DNA from: DYHD01 sp964411065
Lineage (GTDB): Bacteria > Nitrospirota > Thermodesulfovibrionia > Thermodesulfovibrionales > Dissulfurispiraceae
Direction of reading: 5' to 3'
DNA length: 9,698 nucleotides
Assembly: GCA_964411065.1 (NCBI GenBank)
Contig: CAYPJO010000070.1
Location: 1-9,698 of the forward strand
In this document: one piece after another, positions 1-6,418 of the stretch
Position numbering within the stretch: the first letter of the stretch is position 1
How the letters are laid out: every line of letters starts with the position of its first letter
Notes under the pieces: model-generated
The model's input: the letters and a program-made list of their open reading frames with translations, nothing else
Databases searched by the model: none
Told to the model about the DNA's origin: nothing
Made by a program: the position numbers and the translations under genes

Positions 1-257
1 AGGTGCTCAATAGGGTTCTGAAAGAGATCGAGAAGACTGCGATTAAAGACAATGGGGTGTATAGAGAGTGTGGGACTTTTTTAGTAAAAAAGGGCAGTGA
101 TGCAAAGAAGATAAAGACACTACTTGGGGTAGTAGGGATAAAAAGGGTAAGGCTTAGATGTCGGAGCTTTGGTAAGGAGACATATTCTTTAGGCACTTGT
201 CAAGAAAATTGTGTCTCCTTAGCAAACCTACTGTTAAAAATCTGTCTAAGTTCATAA
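1..257 (+). pseudogene. Transposase N-terminal remnant (ISKra4 / UPF0236-like), cut by the window start
   Basis: The + frame reads a charged helix followed by a segment around 112-195 (KTLLGVVGIKRVRLRC, then FGKETYSLG). It has the layout 'T-x-x-G-x-V-x-x-K-R-x-R-x-x-C ... P/S-L-(D/G)' seen near the N-terminus of ISKra4-type and UPF0236/ISLre2-type transposases, where a beta-hairpin precedes a zinc ribbon. A full transposase of these groups has several hundred residues. Here the resemblance stops near base 195, and the frame ends at 257 with unrelated residues, so no DDE-type catalytic domain follows. The 5' end may continue outside the window; the GTG at base 3 need not be the true start. It faces a second transposase fragment on the other strand, which indicates nested or sequential insertions followed by decay. 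The family assignment rests on pattern recognition only and could be off by one IS family. Confidence 0.45.
173..221. repeat. 10-bp perfect inverted repeat at the transposase-remnant junction
   Basis: TAAGGAGACA (173-182) and TGTCTCCTTA (212-221) are exact reverse complements separated by 29 bases. The left arm lies in the last recognisable transposase codons and the right arm just past the point where resemblance ends. It could be an old IS terminus, a duplicated inverted end, or chance. No U-tract follows, so it does not look like an intrinsic terminator. Confidence 0.4.
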
Positions 258-304
258 ACTATACTCCTCGATACTCTTAATTGCATCTTCCATTTTCCCT
301 GTTT

Positions 305-622
305 TATTCTATTTACTATCACATAAATCGATATCTCTGCTGTCTTTACACTTTGATTAAATCTCTTTTGATTACACAAAGACTCAAAAAATTCATCAAA
401 TCTAAACCTATCCCATAATCTCTTTATCAATAAATGCCCATAATGAATAATTTTACCTTCTGAGATTTTGTTAAGTTCTATAGCCTTTTTTGATTCTCTT
501 GCTAATGCTCTTTTTGCAAGTTTCCTAAATGAGGAAGTGTTTAAGAAATCTTCAAGTTTGCCAAGACTAAATAGATACCTGTGTTTTGTTCTATTTCGGT
601 GATTTTTGGGGTTAAATTGATA
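305..622 (-). pseudogene. IS1634-like transposase, N-terminal fragment
   Basis: Read leftward from about 622, one minus-strand frame stays open and begins abruptly with QFNPKNHRNRTKHRYLFSLG (no start codon). It continues KLEDFLNTSSFRKLAKRAL and then HLLIKRLWDRFRFDEFFESL with, further on, SIYVIVNRI. The order 'basic strand, L-x-S-L-G-K-L-E, helix, G-x-x-L-L-x-x-L-W-x-R-x-x-F-D-E-F, ..., V-N-R' matches the N-terminal region of IS1634/IS4-superfamily transposases, upstream of the catalytic DDE fold. The resemblance ends right after V-N-R at about base 305, where 'L-x-P-x-S-K' would be expected. The frame then runs to about 200 with unrelated residues. Both ends are missing and no DDE motif is present, so it is an inactive relic. 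Its upstream end abuts the stop codon of the RACo-like gene (626), so the insertion or a deletion within it sets the 3' boundary of that gene. Confidence 0.55.
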
Positions 623-625
623 AAC

Positions 626-2566
626 TCAGGAATCTGCCTCTTCTGCTGGCTTTGTGAAAAGCCAAAATTTCTTGGGAGTCATGATCTCTGAGAGTACAGA
701 TGCAACTGAAGGGAAACGAGCAATATCGGTATGAGGGATAAACATTGCTGAGACATATTCATCCATAAACCTTCTTGAAACGGAAAGCTCAATATACGTC
801 ATTTTAGATGCTATCTCTTCCTCTTCTCTCCTTAACTCTTCTGAAAGAAGACATAAATATGCCCCCGTTAAAGAGGTGTTCCCCATATAAACAAATCGAT
901 CATGTGGAAGGTCGGGAAGCATGCCTAAGAGTATTGCTTTAGGAATATTTATATAGGCGCCGAATCCTCCAGCAATATAAACCTTTTTTATGACATCTAT
1001 AGACAAACCGATTTCATTGAGCAATGTCATAAGTCCAGCATAGATAGCTGCCTTAGCTCTCATAAGATTTTCTATATCAACCTCGGTCAAGACAATATCT
1101 TTATAGTGGCTATCGCTTCGATAGATAAGATACTCTAAGCCTTCATCCCCTTTTCTTACTCTACCTGTTTTACCAGTTATGAGCTTGCCTTTTTGATCAA
1201 TCAAACCGGTAAGAAACATTTCTGACATCAAGTCTATCATGCCCGAGCCGCATATGCCCTGTGGAGTTATATTGCCTATTACGTTGATGAATGGTTCATA
1301 AGTAATTGGATCAATTTTTACTGCCTCAATAGCACCAGGTGTTGCCCTCATACCACACTTTATTCCGCTCCCTTCAAAGCATGGACCGGCAGAGCAAGCA
1401 GCTGTTACAATCCATTCATTATTGCCAATTGCTATCTCTCCATTAGTTCCTATGTCCATGAATAAAGAAATCTCATAGTTTTTATGAAGCTTTGTTGCTA
1501 AAAGTCCTGCTACAATATCTCCCCCCACATAACTTGCTATACAAGGATGTGTATAAATAGGAGCTTGAGGATTGATAGAGAGGTTAACTGTGTTAGCTCT
1601 CCATAAGGGGAAGTAATTTAGAGGAGGAATGTAGGGGTCTTCTCTTATCGGTGAGGGATCGATGCCCCAAAAGATATGACTCATTGTTGTATTACCAGCA
1701 ATAGATGCTGAATCTACTTCGCATGGTTCTATGCTGTGTCTCTGTAACATCGAATTTACAATATTATTAATATCAGAGACCACAGCCTCCTGTAATTCTT
1801 TCAATCCCCTTTTTTCTGAGGCATAAATTATTCTTGTAATAACATCATCACCATACCGTATTTGTGAATTATAGGTAGAACCTATGTCTATTACTTCACC
1901 ATTTATGAGATTGACAAGATAAACAACTACAGTGGTGGTGCCAATATCTACAGCTATGCCATATCTTCTGCTACAACTTTCTGGATGAGTTAAAAAAAGA
2001 GCTTCAGCAGAAGCAGTATCTCTATCAACATATGTCAGAAGAACCATCCAGTTAGATTCACGAAGTATTTTGCTCATAGAAACACCGAAATCATAAGAAA
2101 AGGTTATACTCTGTATCCCAATATCTTTTATGGCTCTTTTTATTCTTTCAAGATCGCTGAGATTATCACTTATTGATGGTTTGGGCAAATCGAGAAAGAC
2201 TCTTTTAGTCAATGGAGAGATGCTAACCTCATAGGATTTGAAAAGCTCGAGGAGATCTTTTGTCTTAGTTGTTGCAATCTTATCTCCAATAATGAGTTGG
2301 GATTCTTTCGGTATTTCTATTACTATGTCTCCTTGAGGATAAGTCTGACAGGCAAGGGATATATTTAACTCTCTCTCTTGGATGCTTAGTTTGCCATAAC
2401 TTTTAACTTTGTAATCACCTTTTAGTATTTTTACTTTACACTTACTGCATAAACCCTTCCCACCACAGGGAGCAATTATGAAAATCCCGGCTCTCTTTAA
2501 AGCTGAATATATGTTTTCAGCCTTCTGTAGTTTTATGACCTCGTCAGAGGTTAATCTTAATTCCAT
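626..2566 (-). CDS. RACo-like corrinoid reductive activator (2Fe-2S ferredoxin + ASKHA/DUF4445 domains)
   Basis: The 646-residue protein is close to the usual length of RACo, the ATP-dependent activator that re-reduces Co(II) in the corrinoid iron-sulfur protein of the Wood-Ljungdahl pathway or in related methyltransfer systems. Cys34, Cys40, Cys43 (CGGKGLCSKC) and Cys73 form a plant-type [2Fe-2S] ferredoxin site. A linker and middle domain (about 90-200) precede the ASKHA ATPase: DIGTTT at 207-212 (phosphate 1), AGNTTM at 290-295, DIGTNGE at 371-377 and AGGFGAY at 532-538. The family C-terminal segment IPHTDIARFPSV is present at 610-621. About 25 further residues follow and end beside an IS remnant; they may be a late addition. 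The ATG is the only Met among the first 160 residues, but no clear Shine-Dalgarno sequence precedes it, and a 9-bp inverted repeat lies 14 bases upstream. It is a soluble cytoplasmic protein. No corrinoid protein or methyltransferase gene is in the window, so the partner is unknown. Distant homologues in O-demethylase systems are an alternative role. Confidence 0.88.
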   Translation of the reverse strand: MELRLTSDEVIKLQKAENIYSALKRAGIFIIAPCGGKGLCSKCKVKILKGDYKVKSYGKLSIQERELNISLACQTYPQGDIVIEIPKESQLIIGDKIATTKTKDLLELFKSYEVSISPLTKRVFLDLPKPSISDNLSDLERIKRAIKDIGIQSITFSYDFGVSMSKILRESNWMVLLTYVDRDTASAEALFLTHPESCSRRYGIAVDIGTTTVVVYLVNLINGEVIDIGSTYNSQIRYGDDVITRIIYASEKRGLKELQEAVVSDINNIVNSMLQRHSIEPCEVDSASIAGNTTMSHIFWGIDPSPIREDPYIPPLNYFPLWRANTVNLSINPQAPIYTHPCIASYVGGDIVAGLLATKLHKNYEISLFMDIGTNGEIAIGNNEWIVTAACSAGPCFEGSGIKCGMRATPGAIEAVKIDPITYEPFINVIGNITPQGICGSGMIDLMSEMFLTGLIDQKGKLITGKTGRVRKGDEGLEYLIYRSDSHYKDIVLTEVDIENLMRAKAAIYAGLMTLLNEIGLSIDVIKKVYIAGGFGAYINIPKAILLGMLPDLPHDRFVYMGNTSLTGAYLCLLSEELRREEEEIASKMTYIELSVSRRFMDEYVSAMFIPHTDIARFPSVASVLSEIMTPKKFWLFTKPAEEADS

Positions 2567-2796
2567 TATTTAAAGTTAGTTCAGAAAAAAGTATAAAAAG
2601 AATCTTTTCTGAAAACAACAAAACAAAAATATATCAAAATATTTTGCGATAAATATTTGATTACAGCATTGCTTTTATGGAAGGAAGCAAAATTTTGTAG
2701 TGAATGCAACTTTAGTGCATCTACAAATAATAATTATAATAATTAAAGCTACAAAATTGGTCTCTATTAAAATAGTTCTCTAAAAACCTCATTTTT
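2567..2796 (-). promoter_or_regulatory. Inverted-repeat-rich leader/promoter region of the RACo-like gene
   Basis: This AT-rich 230-base gap separates the phosphofructokinase stop from the RACo start and holds no gene. In minus-strand order it contains five elements. First, AATTTTGTAG (2749-2758 read on -) pairs exactly with 2691-2700. Second, a competing hairpin at 2694-2727 has TTTGTAG/CTACAAA and ATGCA/TGCAT stems, a 3-base bulge and a 7-base loop. Third, TTGCTT/AAGCAA pairs at 2669-2690. Fourth, an 11-bp stem with one bulge spans 2633-2661 and includes the perfect palindrome CAAAATATTTTG (2635-2646). Fifth, TTCAGAAAA/TTTTCTGAA pairs at 2580-2613. A TATAAT on the minus strand (2733-2738) is a possible -10, but it has no convincing -35. 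No known riboswitch class was recognised. Some of these repeats are expected by chance in AT-rich DNA. Confidence 0.4.
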
Positions 2797-4050
2797 TCAT
2801 AGACCTACTAAATATCCAAATCTTTTCCTAATCTCTTGAGGGTCTATTTTCAATATCTTACTCAATTGTTTGACATTGTTACCATCAAAATCTTCTTTCT
2901 CAAGTCTTATCATATATTTCCTCCCCACTTCATAGGTTTCTGACCCTATATTGACCTTTCTAATCTTCATCAGTCCTGTCTCATAATCTATCATTTCCAC
3001 AAAAGGAATTGGCTTTAAGTTACCTTCATCAAAAACTATCATTGCACCGGTCCCGCCTTTAAGCAAATATCTTACAGCCCCGTACCCGAGATTTCTCGTG
3101 TATTCTACATCAAAAGGTATAGGATCTGCAGCTCTTAACTCGTAACCTATGTTCTTATCAACGATTGTTACATTCAATCCAAAAGATTCAAGAGTCTTTT
3201 TGACAAAAGTCTTTAATACTCTTCCAAGCTGAATCTCAGAAAGTCTGATTCTACCAGTTTCGTCTTTAGCATAATCTTCGTATTTAGATAATTCATCCAT
3301 GTCGAGCCTGTCTGCAATACCCTCTGCAAGAACTGCTACACCATGATCTCTATTCATTGAGAGTCTTTTAACAATTGAACCTACCAATATATCAGAGAGT
3401 TTCTTTAAAGAGACCCTTTCTTCTGTAAATTCTTCAGATATTAAAGTAATGGTCGCACCAGCAGCTTTCCCGATACCAAGAGCGAGATAACCAGAAAGTC
3501 TACCCATGGTGGTTATAAAGTACCATCTACCTGTAGTTTTTGCATCTTCCATTATATTCTTTACTATCTCTACGCCCCAATGCCTTGCAGTCTCATAGCC
3601 AAAAGTTGGAGTCCCTCCAGGCAAAGGTATATCATTGTCAATCGTCTTAGGGACATGAACTACACTTAAAGAGCCCCTTGCCTCTTTTTCTATTTTATTG
3701 GCTAAGAATAGGGTTCCATCGCCTCCAATAGTTATTAAGTATTTTATTCCAATTGCCTTGATAGTTGACATTATAACCTTGAAGCGTTCAGCTATTCTAT
3801 CTGGTCTCTCACGAGATGTTCGGAGGATTGAACCACCTTCTGTATGTATCCTTGAGACTTCAGAGATCGAAAGAGGCACAGCACAACTTATATCACCATC
3901 AGCCAAGCGCTTAAATCCATCCATTATTCCTACTACCTGTTTGCCTTCGTTAATCGCTTCAATGGTTGCTGAGCTTATCACGCCATTTATACCTGGTGCA
4001 GGACCACCTCCCACTATTATTCCTACAATTTCTCTTCTGCCCTTTGGCAT
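2797..4050 (-). CDS. 6-phosphofructokinase (ATP- or PPi-dependent)
   Basis: It phosphorylates fructose-6-phosphate to fructose-1,6-bisphosphate in the cytoplasm; if PPi-dependent, the step is reversible. From the ATG at 4050 the protein has 417 residues. Visible motifs are the nucleotide/PPi loop GGGPAPGIN (14-22), GGDGT (109-113), PKTIDND (134-140) with catalytic Asp138, the substrate loop MGR (182-184) and ELRAADPIPFD (304-314) in the sugar-phosphate region. Donor signals are mixed: Gly112, at the E. coli Gly104 position, favours ATP, while Lys135, at the Gly124 position, is typical of PPi enzymes. The same Gly/Lys pair also occurs in ATP-using plant and trypanosome-type enzymes. The ATG lies 4 bases after the aldolase stop, with TTGGGG about 10 bases upstream as a weak ribosome-binding site. 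A TTG at 4074 would add 8 residues and overlap the aldolase by 20 bases, but the family N-terminus fits the ATG better. It is the second gene of the aldolase transcript. Confidence 0.9.
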   Translation of the reverse strand: MPKGRREIVGIIVGGGPAPGINGVISSATIEAINEGKQVVGIMDGFKRLADGDISCAVPLSISEVSRIHTEGGSILRTSRERPDRIAERFKVIMSTIKAIGIKYLITIGGDGTLFLANKIEKEARGSLSVVHVPKTIDNDIPLPGGTPTFGYETARHWGVEIVKNIMEDAKTTGRWYFITTMGRLSGYLALGIGKAAGATITLISEEFTEERVSLKKLSDILVGSIVKRLSMNRDHGVAVLAEGIADRLDMDELSKYEDYAKDETGRIRLSEIQLGRVLKTFVKKTLESFGLNVTIVDKNIGYELRAADPIPFDVEYTRNLGYGAVRYLLKGGTGAMIVFDEGNLKPIPFVEMIDYETGLMKIRKVNIGSETYEVGRKYMIRLEKEDFDGNNVKQLSKILKIDPQEIRKRFGYLVGL

Positions 4051-4054
4051 AATC

Positions 4055-5413
4055 TTATAACCCCAATCTTTCAATATTTAAAGCCTTTTTTACTACTACT
4101 GGCTTAATAGTTTCTTGGATAATATTTAAGGTATTTGTCACATTTAATTTATCAAAGATAAGATCAAATTTCTCACCTAACTCAGTCATTATAGGATTTT
4201 TGACCTCTGAGGGTAAGTCCCACCACTTTTTCTTGAGAGGTCCAAACCCTTTTTTCCTAATAGAATAAATAAATTGTTCATCAGACTGACCCTCTTTCTT
4301 TTCTTTTGCAAATTCCTCCTTGATAAAACTATATACTTGCCATCTAAAGTCTTCTGGTAGATGTTTACTATCATAAATTATATTTTGAAAACCCGTAGCG
4401 AGGTGAACTTCAGAGGTCCCAGTTTTTGGAAACATATCGAATGCCTCATCAGGTAAAGTAGAAGCGCCATGCTGGACACAACCAGATAATCCAAATTCCC
4501 TTCTTACAAGCTCGGAAATGTTTTTTAAAGCATCAAAATCGATCTTAACCTGAGCTAAAGTGCCATCGGGTAAGCAGACCCCCCCATGAGTAGTTCCTGT
4601 CTGAATACTTAGTTTGCTCAGACCTTTAGATCCTTTAAAAGACTCGTTAAACCCTTCTAAAAAGGCTTTTGCTTCCTCAGGGGTACTATTTTTACCTCCA
4701 ATTTCGCCGATCTCACCACCTACAGATATAGTAATTCCTTTAGGTTCTAAATTCCTCAAATACTCAGTAAGAATAGCAGTATTTTCAAAATTTGGTCTTT
4801 GCTGCTCTTTTATGGTTGACTTTTCTAAGTCAACGAGTGTTGATGCATCAATATCTATGTTATAAAACTCTGCTTCTATTGCTTCAGCTATTAATCCTTT
4901 AATATAATTAACTTCAGCCTCTGGACTACTCAAATAACTCTTTCTTACCAACTGAAAGTGATCTCCTTGAATAAAGATAGGGTACTCAAACCCCTCAGCT
5001 ACAGCTGCAGCTAAGACTACAGTGGAATATTCTAAAGGCCTCTGCTTTGTATATCCTATTTCCGATCGGGCTATTTCAAAGATTAAAGCCCCTACCTTCT
5101 TTTCTAAAGCCTTTTTAAATATGGTTCTTGCAACATCGTAGGTGAGTCCTCTAATGTTTATTGCAGGGACTGTAAAACCAGGATAGTCCCTTCCCATTTG
5201 TTCGTAAAGCCCTTGGATAGAGGAGGGAATTGATCCACAGGCTTTAGCTATTTCTTTAATAAATATAAAAAGATTTTTCTTTCTCTCTTCGTCTGCCTCA
5301 AATACTGCAGTATAAATTAAGTCATCCATCAATTTTTTGAGGGTAGTTTTGTCTTTGACTATGATTTCATCTTTTTTTATCTCTAAAACATCTTTAATCC
5401 CTTTAATGTTCAT
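4055..5413 (-). CDS. Class II (metal-dependent) fructose-bisphosphate aldolase, long form
   Basis: It interconverts fructose-1,6-bisphosphate with dihydroxyacetone phosphate and glyceraldehyde-3-phosphate, the step next to the downstream phosphofructokinase. The 452 residues exceed the usual 280-360. The extra length lies in an N-terminal helical region (about 1-75) and a C-terminal tail (about 350-452). Active-site motifs are GDHFQL (150-155: catalytic Asp151, metal-binding His152), DIDAS (187-191), GGEIGEIGG (232-240, glutamate metal ligand region), THGG (275-278, His276) and QHGAST (314-319, His315, phosphate-binding Ser318). In the last barrel motif, where E. coli FbaA has N-I-D-T-D, this protein reads H-L-A-T-G (337-341), so the usual catalytic Asn is His. 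The start is the ATG at 5413, because GGAGGTT (5418-5424) ends 6 bases before it as a strong Shine-Dalgarno sequence. The in-frame TTG at 5419 falls inside that site and is unlikely. A strong promoter lies at 5437-5465. Substrate is inferred from context; tagatose-bisphosphate is less likely. Confidence 0.85.
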   Translation of the reverse strand: MNIKGIKDVLEIKKDEIIVKDKTTLKKLMDDLIYTAVFEADEERKKNLFIFIKEIAKACGSIPSSIQGLYEQMGRDYPGFTVPAINIRGLTYDVARTIFKKALEKKVGALIFEIARSEIGYTKQRPLEYSTVVLAAAVAEGFEYPIFIQGDHFQLVRKSYLSSPEAEVNYIKGLIAEAIEAEFYNIDIDASTLVDLEKSTIKEQQRPNFENTAILTEYLRNLEPKGITISVGGEIGEIGGKNSTPEEAKAFLEGFNESFKGSKGLSKLSIQTGTTHGGVCLPDGTLAQVKIDFDALKNISELVRREFGLSGCVQHGASTLPDEAFDMFPKTGTSEVHLATGFQNIIYDSKHLPEDFRWQVYSFIKEEFAKEKKEGQSDEQFIYSIRKKGFGPLKKKWWDLPSEVKNPIMTELGEKFDLIFDKLNVTNTLNIIQETIKPVVVKKALNIERLGL

Positions 5414-5436
5414 AGGCAACCTCCACTTTTTTAACT

Positions 5437-5465
5437 ATTATAGCAAATTCAACCATATTTGACAT
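5437..5465 (-). promoter_or_regulatory. Extended -10 sigma70-type promoter for aldolase-phosphofructokinase
   Basis: Read on the minus strand, TTTGCTATAAT gives a perfect TATAAT (5437-5442) with the TGn extension (5443-5445). ATGTCA, 17 bases further upstream (5460-5465), matches four of six -35 positions. Transcription would begin near 5430, leaving a leader of about 17 bases that contains the GGAGG of the aldolase gene. The spacing is consistent throughout. Confidence 0.65.
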
Positions 5466-5481
5466 TACAATTTGCTAAAAT
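5437..5481. repeat. 13-bp inverted repeat (12 of 13) in the divergent promoter region
   Basis: Bases 5437-5449 (ATTATAGCAAATT) and 5469-5481 (AATTTGCTAAAAT) are reverse complements apart from one position; the inner nine pairs (TAGCAAATT/AATTTGCTA) are perfect. The axis is at 5459, and each arm coincides with one extended -10 element. It may be a binding site for a dimeric regulator or simply reflect two similar promoters back to back. Confidence 0.6.
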
Positions 5482-5488
5482 AAATAAT
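5453..5488 (+). promoter_or_regulatory. Candidate promoter for the radical SAM-comM pair, mirror image of the aldolase promoter
   Basis: TTTGCTAAAAT at 5471-5481 is an extended -10 (TGC plus TAAAAT, five of six). It is the near-exact reverse complement of the aldolase -10 region. A perfect TTGACA at 5459-5464 with AATAAT at 5483-5488 (18-base spacer) is an alternative. Either way the transcript would start within about 7 bases of the ATG at 5495. This agrees with the lack of a Shine-Dalgarno sequence and argues for a nearly leaderless mRNA. Confidence 0.45.
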
Positions 5489-5494
5489 ATAAAT

Positions 5495-6418
5495 ATGCTT
5501 ATAAGATTTAATACCTTTGGAAGGTATCTCAGAAAAAGGTTTAAAACAAATGTTCATAAGGTGAACGTGGATGCTGGTTTTACCTGCCCCAACAGAGACG
5601 GTAAGCTCGATGTAACTGGTTGTATTTATTGCAATAACAATAGTTTTAGACCATCAGAGTGCAAACCTGAACTCTCAATAAAAGCACAGATGATTAAAGG
5701 CATGAATTATCTCTCTTTAAGATATGGAGCCAATAGATTTATTGTATATTTTCAGCCTTTCACAAATACTTATGCTCCAGTAGCTGAGCTGGAAGCTTTA
5801 TATTCCGAAGCCCTCTCGCATCCATCGGTTGTTGGATTAGCCATAGGTACGAGACCTGATTGTATTGATGAAGAAAAGATCTCTCTGTTAGAATTTTTTG
5901 CAAAAAAACACTTTATCCTTATTGAGTATGGCTTACAATCAATTTATGATAAAACTTTAAAGTTCATTCGCAGAGGACACGATTATCAAACATTCTTGGA
6001 TGCTCTAATATTAACCGCTGGAAGAGGAATACATATAGGTGTCCATATCATTGTCGGCTTTCCTACAGAAACAAGAGAAGAAATGCTTCAGATGGCTCAT
6101 GAGCTTTCCCGTCTCCCAATAGAGTTTATAAAGATCCATCAATTACAAGTAGTTAAACAAACTCCCTTAGCTGATTACTATTCTAACGTAAAATTTCCTA
6201 CCTTCGAGTATGATGAATATATTGACTTTTTAGTCGATTTTATAGAGCGTTTATCTCCTAACATGACTATTCAAAGATTTTTCGCTACCGCTCCTGAAGA
6301 TATTCTTATCGCACCGAGATGGGGAAAGACCCGCCACCAACTAATGAGCGATATAGAGAAGAGGTTTGATCAAAGGAATGCTTTCCAAGGTTCTAAGTGC
6401 CTGTGTTATAGGCATTGA
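5495..6418 (+). CDS. Radical SAM protein of the YhcC/TIGR01212 family
   Basis: This cytoplasmic [4Fe-4S] enzyme would cleave S-adenosylmethionine reductively; the physiological substrate of the family is not well established. From the ATG at 5495 it has 307 residues, the usual family length. Cys31, Cys43 and Cys46 (FTCPNRDG ... GCIYCNN) form the cluster site with the CX11CX2C spacing and the CPNRDG signature of this family. Further barrel motifs are YFQPFTNTYAP (85-95), AIGTRPDC (116-123), IEYGLQS (143-149), HIIVGFPTET (184-193) and, near the end, DILIAPRWGK (269-278) with QG at 298-299. An in-frame TTG at 5459 would add 12 residues of low-complexity sequence but lies upstream of the predicted transcription start, so the ATG is preferred. 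No Shine-Dalgarno sequence is visible. Its last 41 bases overlap the next gene, indicating coupled translation. The C-terminal KCLCYRH may be shaped by that overlap. Confidence 0.85.
   Translation: MLIRFNTFGRYLRKRFKTNVHKVNVDAGFTCPNRDGKLDVTGCIYCNNNSFRPSECKPELSIKAQMIKGMNYLSLRYGANRFIVYFQPFTNTYAPVAELEALYSEALSHPSVVGLAIGTRPDCIDEEKISLLEFFAKKHFILIEYGLQSIYDKTLKFIRRGHDYQTFLDALILTAGRGIHIGVHIIVGFPTETREEMLQMAHELSRLPIEFIKIHQLQVVKQTPLADYYSNVKFPTFEYDEYIDFLVDFIERLSPNMTIQRFFATAPEDILIAPRWGKTRHQLMSDIEKRFDQRNAFQGSKCLCYRH

Noticed and set aside
647..664. 7-bp hairpin with GTGA loop as a terminator
   Set aside because: It lies inside the RACo reading frame and is followed by GCAGAAGAGG rather than a U-tract in the direction of the gene.
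2728..2745. Tandem TAATAATTA repeat as an operator
   Set aside because: Very low complexity in an AT-rich gap; it overlaps a possible -10 but could easily be chance.
3698..4060. 120-residue + frame
   Set aside because: It is antisense to the phosphofructokinase nucleotide-binding region, and that strand's protein is clearly conserved.
4189..4374. 61-residue minus frame
   Set aside because: An out-of-frame shadow inside the aldolase C-terminus.
4614..4865. 83-residue + frame
   Set aside because: Antisense to the aldolase active-site region.
5459..5494. TTG start extending the radical SAM protein by 12 residues
   Set aside because: It lies in the divergent promoter core, upstream of the predicted transcription start, and encodes no family-conserved residues.
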